This document shows positions 17,979 through 25,911 of a DNA stretch of 64,000 nt, piece after piece (the stretch's first letter is position 1; each line of letters starts with the position of its first letter). The stretch is taken from assembly GCA_002314885.1 (NCBI GenBank), contig DCHT01000028.1, positions 87,415-151,414 of the forward strand, read 5' to 3'. This DNA comes from Bacteroidales bacterium UBA1745. Its GTDB lineage: Bacteria; Bacteroidota; Bacteroidia; Bacteroidales; UBA932. A program made the translations under genes and the position numbers. The notes below the pieces were generated by a model, which made no database searches, was not told where the DNA came from, and saw only the letters and a program-made list of their open reading frames with translations.

Positions 17979-18644
17979 ATGGCAAAGTACAGCAAAATGG
18001 AAGTCATCCAGACTATGAAGGAGACCGGAATGGTCCCTGTATTCTACAACGGCAACGCAGAGATTGCCAAGAACGTCCTCAAGGCCTGCTATGACGGCGG
18101 CGTAAGGGCATTCGAATTCACCAACCGCGGCGACTTCGCCCAGGAAGTGTTCGGCGAAATCGTGAAATTCGCCAACAAGGAGCTCCCTGGAATGATCGTA
18201 GGTGTAGGTTCAGTAGTAGATCCTGCCACCGCAGCCCTCTACATCCAGCTCGGCGCAAACTTCGTGGTAGGTCCGCTCTTCAACCCTGCAATCGCCCCTA
18301 TCTGCAACCGCAGGCTCATCCCTTACTGCCCAGGCTGCGGCAGCGTCTCAGAAGTAGGCGCAGCCCAGGAGGCAGGATGCGACCTCTGCAAGGTATTCCC
18401 TGGCGACGTGCTCGGTCCTAACTTCGTGAAAGGTCTCCGCGCCCCTATGCCTTGGAGCCAGATTATGGTCACCGGAGGCGTGAAGCCTGAGAAGGCCAAC
18501 CTCGAAGGCTGGTTCAAGGCCGGCGTCACCTGCGTTGGAATGGGCAGCAACCTCTTCCCTAAGGACGTGATCGCCGCCGGCGAATGGTCCAAGATCACCG
18601 AGCTCTGCAAGGGTGCACTCGACATCATCAAGGAAATCAGATAA
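17979..18644 (+). CDS. kdgA: KDPG aldolase (2-keto-3-deoxy-6-phosphogluconate aldolase)
   Basis: The 221 residues form one class I aldolase TIM barrel of the Eda/KdgA family. VGVGSVVDPATA, GANFVVGPLFNP and CDLCKVFPGDVLGPNFVKGL are visible; the lysine in CKVFPG is the expected Schiff-base residue. MVTGGVKPEKANLEGWFKAG and GMGSNLF bind the phosphate. It cleaves KDPG to pyruvate and glyceraldehyde 3-phosphate, ending the hexuronate route. It is the second gene of kdgK-kdgA-exuT. Confidence 0.95.
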   Translation: MAKYSKMEVIQTMKETGMVPVFYNGNAEIAKNVLKACYDGGVRAFEFTNRGDFAQEVFGEIVKFANKELPGMIVGVGSVVDPATAALYIQLGANFVVGPLFNPAIAPICNRRLIPYCPGCGSVSEVGAAQEAGCDLCKVFPGDVLGPNFVKGLRAPMPWSQIMVTGGVKPEKANLEGWFKAGVTCVGMGSNLFPKDVIAAGEWSKITELCKGALDIIKEIR

Positions 18645-18653
18645 TTCACAGAT

Positions 18654-20096
18654 ATGGCTAACACAAAGAAACTTATGACCAGCTGGCGCTGGTGGATGGT
18701 AGTCCTCCTCTTCATCGCCACCACAGTCAACTATATGGACCGTCAGGTTCTTTCCCTCACCTGGGAGGATTTCATCAAGCCTGAGTTCCATTGGACCGAC
18801 AACAACTACGGTACAATCACCGCCATCTTCTCCATCTTCTACGCAATCTGTATGCTCTTTGCGGGCAAGTTCGTAGACTGGATGGGTACCAAGAAGGGCT
18901 ACCTCATCTCCATCGGAGTGTGGTCAGCAGGCGCCTGCCTCCACGCTATCTGCGGCGTGCTCACCGCCCGTTTCGCAGGCTACGACAGCACCGCCCTTAT
19001 GGCCGCTGAGACCGCAGTGGACGCAATTGCCATCATATCTTCAATCAGCGTATGGCTCTTCATCGCAGCCCGCTGCGTGCTCGCTCTCGGCGAGGCCGGC
19101 AACTTCCCTGCTGCAATCAAGACCACTGCTGAATACTTCCCTAAGAAGGACCGCGCATTCGCGACATCCATCTTCAACTCAGGTGCCTCAGTAGGTGCCC
19201 TCGTGGCTCCTGCAACCATTCCGCTCCTTGCAAAGGCCTGCGGTTGGGAATGGGCATTCATCATCATCGGTGGACTCGGTTTCATCTGGATGGGCTTCTG
19301 GGCATTTATGTACGACAAGCCAGAGAACAGCAAGCACGTCAACGAGGCGGAGCTCGAGTACATCCACCAGGACGACGCAGCAGAGGAAGCCGCAAAGGCT
19401 GCCGCTGCCGCAGAGAAGAAGATTCCTCTCTGGAAGTGCTTCACCTACCGCCAGACCTGGGCTTTCGTAATCGGCAAGCTCTTCACCGACGGCGTATGGT
19501 GGTTCTTCCTCTTCTGGGCTCCTTCCTACTTCAAGAACCAGTTCGGCTACAGGGCTGACTCCGGAATGGGAATGCTCCTGATCATCACCCTCTATGCGAT
19601 CGTGACTTTCATCTCCATCTTCGGCGGCTACCTGCCAAAGATGTTCGTAGAGAAGAAGGGTATGCATCCTTACAACGGCCGTATGCTCTCAATGCTGATC
19701 TTCGCATTCTTCCCTCTCTTCGCGCTCTTCGCGCAGCCTATGGGACAGTTCTCAGCCTGGTGGCCGGCAATCTTCATCGGTCTCGCAGGCGCAGGTCACC
19801 AGGCCTGGTCAGCAAACCTCTTCTCCACCATCGGTGATATGTTCCCTAAGGGTGCCATCGCCACCATCACCGGTATCGGTGGTATGGCCGGCGGCGTGGG
19901 CAGCTTCTTCATCCAGAAGGGCGCAGGTGCCCTCTTCACCTACTCAGAGAAGGCTGGTGACGCATTCACCTTCCTCGGCTTCAGCGGCAAGCCTGCGGGC
20001 TATTTCGTGATGTTCTGCATCTGCGGTCTCGCCTACCTCCTTGCCTGGACCCTTATGAAGGTCCTCGTGCCTAAGTACAGCCCTATCGCCGAGTAA
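18654..20096 (+). CDS. MFS hexuronate transporter (ExuT-like)
   Basis: A 480-residue major facilitator protein of the anion:cation symporter group to which ExuT belongs. The start WRWWMVVLLFIATTVNYMDRQVLS is the typical first segment with the conserved NYMDR motif. About twelve membrane segments can be traced, with a charged cytoplasmic loop near the middle (HQDDAAEEAAKAAAAAEKKI). It should bring galacturonate, glucuronate or unsaturated uronates across the inner membrane. It is co-directional with kdgK and kdgA with 9 bases between genes. The substrate is assigned from context. Confidence 0.88.
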   Translation: MANTKKLMTSWRWWMVVLLFIATTVNYMDRQVLSLTWEDFIKPEFHWTDNNYGTITAIFSIFYAICMLFAGKFVDWMGTKKGYLISIGVWSAGACLHAICGVLTARFAGYDSTALMAAETAVDAIAIISSISVWLFIAARCVLALGEAGNFPAAIKTTAEYFPKKDRAFATSIFNSGASVGALVAPATIPLLAKACGWEWAFIIIGGLGFIWMGFWAFMYDKPENSKHVNEAELEYIHQDDAAEEAAKAAAAAEKKIPLWKCFTYRQTWAFVIGKLFTDGVWWFFLFWAPSYFKNQFGYRADSGMGMLLIITLYAIVTFISIFGGYLPKMFVEKKGMHPYNGRMLSMLIFAFFPLFALFAQPMGQFSAWWPAIFIGLAGAGHQAWSANLFSTIGDMFPKGAIATITGIGGMAGGVGSFFIQKGAGALFTYSEKAGDAFTFLGFSGKPAGYFVMFCICGLAYLLAWTLMKVLVPKYSPIAE

Positions 20097-20124
20097 GCGA
20101 AGGACACCTTATATAATTATTTCC

Positions 20125-20132
20125 TATATTTG
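20125..20132 (+). promoter_or_regulatory. -7 promoter element for the Hdr-like operon
   Basis: TATATTTG fits TAnnTTTG and lies 30 bases before the first ATG of the operon. It overlaps the left arm of the inverted repeat at 20128-20164. Confidence 0.6.
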
Positions 20133-20164
20133 CCCATCCTAAACTTGAAACAGGATGGGCAAAT
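20128..20164. promoter_or_regulatory. 13-bp perfect inverted repeat over the start codon of the Hdr-like operon
   Basis: ATTTGCCCATCCT (20128-20140) is the exact reverse complement of AGGATGGGCAAAT (20152-20164), with an 11-base loop. The right arm contains the start codon (20155-20157). In a transcript reaching through from exuT the stem would hide the start codon; as DNA it could be an operator, since its left arm overlaps the -7 element. Confidence 0.8.
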
Positions 20165-20865
20165 TGTTTGAAGAACTCAGCAAGGACTACAGGCTCAAGG
20201 AAGGCCTGAAGACCTGCATCAACTGCGGAACGTGTACCGCCATCTGCCCCGCCGCCGAATTCTACAGATATGATCCCCGAAAGATCATAGACACTGTACA
20301 ACGCAAGGACGACGAGGAAATCGAGGCCCTGCTCAAGAGCGAGACCATCTGGTATTGCGGCGAATGTATGTCGTGTATGACCAGGTGCCCACGCAAGAAT
20401 GCCGTGGGTATGGTAATAATGGCTCTGAGGAACCTCTCCACCAAACTGGGCTATTTCACCTGCTCGGAGAAAGGCCGTCAGTTATATCCCCTTTCACACG
20501 CACTCAACGGCAATATCCTCAAATACGGATACTGCATACACCCGGAGACCTTCAGGATGGAAGACCATCCGGAGGCCGGCCCCGTCTATGAATGGCACCT
20601 CCAGCACAAGGAGGATTCCTACGCCAGGGCCGGCGGCAACTATATGCAGCCGGGTCCGGGAGCGCTCAGGAAGATAGACCAGAAGGACCTGGACGAACTC
20701 AAGGCCATCTATGACATCACCGGCGGCACCGAGAGGATGGAGACCATAGACAGATTCTCCGAGGCCAAGGCCGCAGAGATGGGTATGAGCAATGAAGAAT
20801 ATCTGAAATACACCTTCGAGCACTGCTCGGCCGGGCATTTCAACAACGAAGAGGAGGAACTGTAA
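20155..20865 (+). CDS. HdrC-like 4Fe-4S dicluster protein
   Basis: A 236-residue soluble protein with two ferredoxin-type motifs, CINCGTCTAICP (about residues 22-33) and CGECMSCMTRCP (about 67-78). This is the arrangement of heterodisulfide reductase subunit C, which passes electrons between the flavin and CCG subunits. The C-terminal extension of about 130 residues is longer than in archaeal HdrC. The start ATG lies inside an inverted repeat. The stop overlaps the start of the HdrB-like gene (TAATG), so the two are translationally coupled. The electron donor and acceptor are unknown. Confidence 0.85.
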   Translation: MGKLFEELSKDYRLKEGLKTCINCGTCTAICPAAEFYRYDPRKIIDTVQRKDDEEIEALLKSETIWYCGECMSCMTRCPRKNAVGMVIMALRNLSTKLGYFTCSEKGRQLYPLSHALNGNILKYGYCIHPETFRMEDHPEAGPVYEWHLQHKEDSYARAGGNYMQPGPGALRKIDQKDLDELKAIYDITGGTERMETIDRFSEAKAAEMGMSNEEYLKYTFEHCSAGHFNNEEEEL

Positions 20866-21935
20866 TGATATATCAGGGTAAACAGAAAATCTGGTCCGAC
20901 TATCAGAAGGAAATTCCGGCCGACCACTGGTTCTACGCACGCAGCTGCATACGCCAGAACTTCTTCCCCGCATCCGAGACGCATTTCCTCAAGATAGGAC
21001 GCGAACTGCTCGGCAAGGACATCTGCGACAACGAACACCACACCACCTGCGGAGGCATCTCATATCACAGCGACACCATCCCACAGGAGACGGCAATGAC
21101 CATCGTGGCCCGTCAGTTCGCCATAATGACCGAATGCGGCTACAAGAACATCGCGCCGTCCTGCATCACATCCTTCGGCAACTACACCGAGATACTCGAG
21201 ACCTGGAGGGAATTTCCGGAACTGGAGGCAAAGGTGCGCGAGATGCTCTGGAAATCCTGCAGAAAGGAATTCGAGATCCCCGAGCACGTCGCCCACACCA
21301 GCGACATTATGTACACCTGGCGCAATGAAATCGCCGAAAAGGCCAAGTTCCGTCTCATCAACAAGGAGACCGGCGAGCCTCTGAGAGTGGTCGAGCACAT
21401 AGGCTGCCACTACTCCAAGATGTTCCCTCACAAGGGCGTCGGCGGCGCTGAGTATCCTTGCGTGCTCAGCGGTATGGTGAACTCCTGGGGCGGTCAGGTA
21501 ATTGACTACCCGGAGAGGCGCCACTGCTGCGGTTTCGGCTTCAGACAGTATCTGGTGAAGGCCAACCGAGGCTATTCCATTTCAAATACCCACAAGAAAT
21601 TCGAATCTATGGAGCCGTACAAGCCGGATATGATCATCACGAACTGTCCGGGCTGCCCATATTTCCTCGACAGATGGCAGTACGTCATCGCCGAAATGGA
21701 GGGCAGGACCTATGGCGAAAACGGATTCGGCATCCCTGTGTTCACCTACGAGGAGGTCGCCGGCCTGGTTCTGGGCTACGACCCTTGGGACCTCGGCCTG
21801 CAGCTCCATCAGGTGGCTGTGGAACCGCTTCTGGACAAGATAGGCATCGAATACGACCCTAAGGCCAAATACCTTGGTCTCAACGAAAAAGACATAATGA
21901 AGCCGGGGCTCCCCGAAAACCTCCGTTGCTTCTAG
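20865..21935 (+). CDS. HdrB-like CCG-domain protein
   Basis: The 356 residues contain the cysteine-rich CCG signature: HIGCHYSK, RRHCCGFGFRQYL and TNCPGCPYFLDRWQ in the C-terminal half, and a divergent first half around HHTTCGGISYH. HdrB subunits carry non-cubane 4Fe-4S clusters that reduce disulfides or related substrates. There is no membrane segment or signal peptide, so it acts in the cytoplasm. It overlaps the upstream HdrC-like gene by one base. The first CCG copy lacks the full CX(n)CC pattern, so perhaps one special cluster is bound. Substrate unknown. Confidence 0.82.
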   Translation: MIYQGKQKIWSDYQKEIPADHWFYARSCIRQNFFPASETHFLKIGRELLGKDICDNEHHTTCGGISYHSDTIPQETAMTIVARQFAIMTECGYKNIAPSCITSFGNYTEILETWREFPELEAKVREMLWKSCRKEFEIPEHVAHTSDIMYTWRNEIAEKAKFRLINKETGEPLRVVEHIGCHYSKMFPHKGVGGAEYPCVLSGMVNSWGGQVIDYPERRHCCGFGFRQYLVKANRGYSISNTHKKFESMEPYKPDMIITNCPGCPYFLDRWQYVIAEMEGRTYGENGFGIPVFTYEEVAGLVLGYDPWDLGLQLHQVAVEPLLDKIGIEYDPKAKYLGLNEKDIMKPGLPENLRCF

Positions 21936-21946
21936 AACTGAAGATT

Positions 21947-22960
21947 ATGAAAGACAGCATAGTAATAATAGGTGGCGGCATCGCCGGACTTGAGGCAGCA
22001 AAACAGCTTCTCACTCTTGGCTACACCCCCATCATAGTCGAAAAGAGCGACCACCTCGGTGGCCACGTTGCCGGCTGGAACCGTCTGTTCCCGGATATGG
22101 CTCCGGCCCAGGAAATCGTCGCAAAGATGATCAAGGACGTCGAGGGAGCGAACATCTTCCTCGAAACCGAGATCATATCGTCCAACAAACTGGGCAACAC
22201 CTATATAGTTAATCTCTCCAACGGCGTGACCATACGCACCAAGGCCATACTCATAGCCACCGGATTCGAACTCTTCGATGCCCACAAGAAGGAGGAATAC
22301 GGCTACGGCATCTACAACCAGGTGATGACCAACCAGGACCTCGAAAAATGGTTCAACACCAGCGTGGACAGCCGCATCGGAGGCAAGGAGATACGCAAGA
22401 TAGGCTTCGTGCACTGCGTGGGTTCCAGGGACGTGAAGGCAGGCAATTCACAGTGTTCCAAGGTCTGCTGCGTGACTGCAATCAAGCAGGCCATCGAGAT
22501 GAAGCAGGAATTCCCGGACGCAGAGATTTACTGCTTCTATATGGACCTGAGGCTCTTCGGCAAGAAATACGAAGACTTCTATATCAACGCACAGAAGGAC
22601 TACGGTATCCATTTCATCAGGGGCCGCGTGTCCGAGGTCAGCGAGAACATCGAAGGACGCCTGCTCGTCAAGGCGGAGGACACCCTCAGTGGCAAGCCGC
22701 TCAAGGTCACCCTCGACCTGCTCGTACTGATGGCCGGTATGGTCTGCAACCAGGACGGAAGCAAGATGGCTTCTATGCTCAGGCTGGAGACCGATTCGGA
22801 CGGTTTCCTCCGCAGTAAGGACAATGTCTGCAACATCGTGGAGTCCAACCGCCACGGAATATTCTATGCAGGAGCCTGCACCGGCACCAAGACAGTGCCT
22901 GAAACCATCTCAGAGGCCCGTGCGGCCGCTCTGATGATACACAATTACATCAACGAATAG
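21947..22960 (+). CDS. HdrA/QmoA-like FAD oxidoreductase, short form
   Basis: A 337-residue flavoprotein. The N-terminus MKDSIVIIGGGIAGLEAAKQ is the FAD-binding Rossmann motif, then VHCVGSRD, NSQCSKVCC and CFYMDLRLFGKKYEDFY follow, all diagnostic of HdrA. GIFYAGACTGTKTVPETISEARAAA ends the FAD domain. Compared with archaeal HdrA (about 650 residues) it lacks the N-terminal and ferredoxin-like extensions and so resembles QmoA-type subunits. I start at 21947 rather than the frame's earlier ATG, which overlaps the preceding stop codon region. It should be the central electron-distributing flavin of the complex. Confidence 0.85.
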   Translation: MKDSIVIIGGGIAGLEAAKQLLTLGYTPIIVEKSDHLGGHVAGWNRLFPDMAPAQEIVAKMIKDVEGANIFLETEIISSNKLGNTYIVNLSNGVTIRTKAILIATGFELFDAHKKEEYGYGIYNQVMTNQDLEKWFNTSVDSRIGGKEIRKIGFVHCVGSRDVKAGNSQCSKVCCVTAIKQAIEMKQEFPDAEIYCFYMDLRLFGKKYEDFYINAQKDYGIHFIRGRVSEVSENIEGRLLVKAEDTLSGKPLKVTLDLLVLMAGMVCNQDGSKMASMLRLETDSDGFLRSKDNVCNIVESNRHGIFYAGACTGTKTVPETISEARAAALMIHNYINE

Positions 22961-22971
22961 CATCCAGGTCT

Positions 22972-23316
22972 ATGGCAATGAATTTCGGTTTCAAACTGTG
23001 TCCGTCATCTGCCCTGAACCTGGACAAGATAGATACTTCACTCTACGACAAGCTCGTGGAGATGGAGCCTGACGCCAGGATCTGTATGGCCTGTGGCAGC
23101 TGCAGCGCGACCTGCACGGCATCCCAGTTTTCGGGGATGAGCGTTCGAAAAGTGCTGCTGGACATCCAGAGGGGCAAGGAGAAGGAGGCGGCCGCTATGC
23201 TGCGCAACTGTATGCTCTGCGGCAAATGCACTATGGTCTGCCCCCGCGGCATAAACACCAGGCACCTCATCCTGTCCCTGTGCAGGATCTACGATAATAA
23301 GGAGGAGCAGAAATGA
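22972..23316 (+). CDS. small HdrC-like ferredoxin subunit
   Basis: This 114-residue protein has two 4Fe-4S motifs, CMACGSCSATCTA (about residues 38-50) and CMLCGKCTMVCP (about 83-94), and little else. It is a second HdrC-type subunit in the same operon. The TGA stop overlaps the start of the next gene (ATGA), so it is coupled to the membrane subunit. An alternative start two codons later (22978) cannot be excluded. Confidence 0.83.
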   Translation: MAMNFGFKLCPSSALNLDKIDTSLYDKLVEMEPDARICMACGSCSATCTASQFSGMSVRKVLLDIQRGKEKEAAAMLRNCMLCGKCTMVCPRGINTRHLILSLCRIYDNKEEQK

Positions 23317-25148
23317 CAGACAGAATACCAGCTGGATTCCATCCTTTCGTGATCCCGTTCCTGGTGGGAATGGGCTTCGTGCTGCTCTACTGCCTCTATG
23401 GCTTCATCAGGATAATGTGCCAGCTCTCCCACAAGGACAGGCGCAAGTTTTTCCTCTCCTTCCTCAATCCCAAGATACTCTGGAAGGACATCAAGGACAT
23501 CTTCCTGAACTGTCTCATACACGTCAAGCTCTGGAAGCGCAACAAACTGCTGGGCTTTATGCACTCCAGCATCGCCTTCGGATGGTTTATGCTCATCGTG
23601 CTGGGCCACCTGGAGGTCATCTGCTTCCTGCCAGGCCGTCTGAGAACCTTCTACTACCCTATCTTCTTCAACTTCTTCGTGGCTGAGGACAACGCCACCA
23701 TCGGCGGACAGGTATTCTTCTTCCTGATGGACTTCTTCCTGGCACTGGTGCTCTGCGGCATCATCCTGGCCATCATCAAGAGGGTGCACTCCCTGATCTT
23801 CGGTATGCGCAGAACCACGAGGCTGAGCCTCCTGGACCGCGTGGGACTCTATTCCCTCTGGGCCATATTCCCGCTGCGACTGCTTGCCGAGGGCTTCACC
23901 GCCCACATTTCCGGCGGCAGCTTCCTGACCATCCCTCTGAACTGGATCGCACGCGCCTTCCTGGGCAATGAGCTCAATATGGTTCCGACCTGGTGGGCAT
24001 ATTCCATCGCCCTCTGCGTCTTTATGTGCGTGCTGCCTTTCACCAGATATATGCACATCCCGGCAGAGATGCTGCTGATCCCAATGCGCAATGCCGGTCT
24101 GAAGATAAAGCACGCCAGGAAGGGCTACGCAAAGGTTATGGTATATTCCTGCCCTAGCTGCGGCGTGTGCATCGACGCCTGTCCTATGAGCGTCAAAAAG
24201 GCCAACACGAGGGATACAACCGTCTATCTGAACCGTCAGATCCGCCGCGGCAACGAAAAGCGCATAGAGGAAATCAGCGACAAGTGCCTGCTCTGCGGAA
24301 AGTGCTCGGAACTCTGCCAGATAGGCATAGAGGCTCCGAAGATACGCATAGCACAGAGGGCAAGGAGGAAATACGGCCTCAACCAGAACTATTCCAACAT
24401 CTCCGTGGGTCCACTTGCGGAGAAGGCCTTCGGGCACAACGTGGAGGCCAAGCCGGGCAAGGTGCTCTATTTCGCAGGCTGTATGACCCAGCTGACGCCT
24501 CGCATCAGTCAGGCAATGGAGTCTGTCCTTCAGAAGGCCGGCGTGGAGTACAGTTATATGGACAAGGACGGCGGACTCTGCTGCGGCAGGCCTATGCTGA
24601 TGGCCGGACGCCCGGACCAGGCTCGTCAGATCATCGACAAGAACACCGGAATCATCCGTTCCAGCGGCTGCGACACCCTGCTGCTCAGCTGTCCTATCTG
24701 CTACAAGATCTTCAAGGAGAAATACCATCTGGAAGGCATACGCGTGGTGCATCATTCCGAATTCATCAAGGAACTGGTGGACCAGAGGCGTCTGAGCGTC
24801 CGTTTCGGTAAGGATGTAATCGTATATCACGACCCTTGCGAACTCGGCCGAGGCAGCGGCATCTACGAGCAGCCTCGTGAACTTCTCGCAGCCCTCGGTA
24901 CCCTCGTGGAGGCCGAAAAGACAGGAAAGGAAAGCATCTGCTGCGGTGGCAGCCTGGGTTCTCTCACTCTCGGATTTGCGCAGCGTGAAGACCTGACGAA
25001 GAACGCCCTCAGGAACCTGACGGTGAATCTTCCGAGCAAGATTGCAACGGCCTGTCCTCTCTGTCTTGCAAGCTTCAGCCGCTACTCCGACCGTCCGGTT
25101 GAGGACATAGCCGAAATAGTAGACCAGAGATCGACAAAGGTGGACTAG
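23313..25148 (+). CDS. membrane-anchored HdrD/GlpC-like iron-sulfur subunit
   Basis: The 611-residue protein joins three parts. About residues 1-250 form a NarI/HdrE-like membrane domain with five hydrophobic segments and histidines that could hold heme (GFMHSSIAFGW, ILGHLE-type). Residues about 285-345 carry CPSCGVCIDACP and CLLCGKCSELCQ. The rest contains two CCG domains (GCMTQ...LCCGRP...LSCPIC and HDPCELG...ICCGG...ACPLC). This resembles QmoC/DsrK-type or HdrDE subunits that exchange electrons with the quinone pool. It is last in the five-gene operon, and its TAG stop directly abuts the stop of the convergent gene at 25149. Confidence 0.85.
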   Translation: MTDRIPAGFHPFVIPFLVGMGFVLLYCLYGFIRIMCQLSHKDRRKFFLSFLNPKILWKDIKDIFLNCLIHVKLWKRNKLLGFMHSSIAFGWFMLIVLGHLEVICFLPGRLRTFYYPIFFNFFVAEDNATIGGQVFFFLMDFFLALVLCGIILAIIKRVHSLIFGMRRTTRLSLLDRVGLYSLWAIFPLRLLAEGFTAHISGGSFLTIPLNWIARAFLGNELNMVPTWWAYSIALCVFMCVLPFTRYMHIPAEMLLIPMRNAGLKIKHARKGYAKVMVYSCPSCGVCIDACPMSVKKANTRDTTVYLNRQIRRGNEKRIEEISDKCLLCGKCSELCQIGIEAPKIRIAQRARRKYGLNQNYSNISVGPLAEKAFGHNVEAKPGKVLYFAGCMTQLTPRISQAMESVLQKAGVEYSYMDKDGGLCCGRPMLMAGRPDQARQIIDKNTGIIRSSGCDTLLLSCPICYKIFKEKYHLEGIRVVHHSEFIKELVDQRRLSVRFGKDVIVYHDPCELGRGSGIYEQPRELLAALGTLVEAEKTGKESICCGGSLGSLTLGFAQREDLTKNALRNLTVNLPSKIATACPLCLASFSRYSDRPVEDIAEIVDQRSTKVD

Positions 25149-25910
25149 CTATTTCCTCGCCCTTCTGACGAGATCCTCGAAAATATACAGATAAGGATAA
25201 ATCCCGCTTTTGGCGAATGCCTCGGGATGGAACTGGACAGCGAGCACCTGCTCGCTGTCTATGCTTTGATAAGCCTCCACGACACCGTCGCAGGTGGTGG
25301 CGATGACCTCGAGCCCGGGAGCGATCTGCTTGACAGCCTGATGATGCATCGAATTCACAGCAAGGGTGTCGCAGCCAACTATCTCGGCCAGGCGGGAGCC
25401 CGGTACGATGCTGATAGTCTGAGTGGCAATGGAACCACGTTCAGACTGCTTGTGCCTGAGGATAGTGTCCACCTGGGCAGGGATATCCTGCCAGAGACTG
25501 CCGCCGAGGGCCACGTTCAGGGCCTGCTCTCCCCTGCAGATGCAGAGCATAGGCAGGCCGCGCTTGTAGGCGGTCCTGGCGAACATAATATCAAAGGTAT
25601 CGCGAGCCTCGTTGACCTTGCCGAGCTGAGGGATAGGCTCCTCACCGTAATAGGCAGGGTTCACATCCTCACCACCGGTCATAATCACCGCATCCACGAG
25701 GTCCAGGGCCTCGCAGAGCCTGGTCGAATCCGTTGTGAACGGAATGATTACAGGGATGCCTCCGGCGTTACGCACCGCCTCGACATAGGAGTCGCTGACG
25801 GAACTGCTGGTGGAGCCGTGGGCAGCGGAAATGCCGATGACAGGCTTGGTCTGGCTGCAGCAGGCGCCGATCAGCGCACACGCCGCAAAAAGGCTTGCGA
25901 TTCTTCTCAT
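25149..25910 (-). CDS. peptidase C26 / gamma-glutamyl-GABA hydrolase-like lipoprotein
   Basis: A 253-residue class I glutamine-amidotransferase-fold hydrolase of the PuuD type. The nucleophile motif reads LCICRGEQALNVALGG, with the cysteine near residue 122, GGEDVNPAYYGEE is upstream, and VQFHPEAF supplies the histidine and glutamate. Unlike PuuD, it has a signal peptide with a lipobox-like IGAC-C (residues 15-18), so it probably acts outside the cytoplasm on gamma-glutamyl amides. It begins one base after the CobW stop and is co-transcribed with that gene. Confidence 0.85.
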   Translation of the reverse strand: MRRIASLFAACALIGACCSQTKPVIGISAAHGSTSSSVSDSYVEAVRNAGGIPVIIPFTTDSTRLCEALDLVDAVIMTGGEDVNPAYYGEEPIPQLGKVNEARDTFDIMFARTAYKRGLPMLCICRGEQALNVALGGSLWQDIPAQVDTILRHKQSERGSIATQTISIVPGSRLAEIVGCDTLAVNSMHHQAVKQIAPGLEVIATTCDGVVEAYQSIDSEQVLAVQFHPEAFAKSGIYPYLYIFEDLVRRARK

Positions 25911-25911
25911 A

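Noticed and set aside
23289..24830. Long open frame (513 codons) on the minus strand opposite the membrane Hdr subunit
   Set aside because: It mirrors the codon pattern of the real plus-strand gene, whose motifs (CPSCGVCIDACP, CCGRP) are unmistakable, and its composition is not protein-like.
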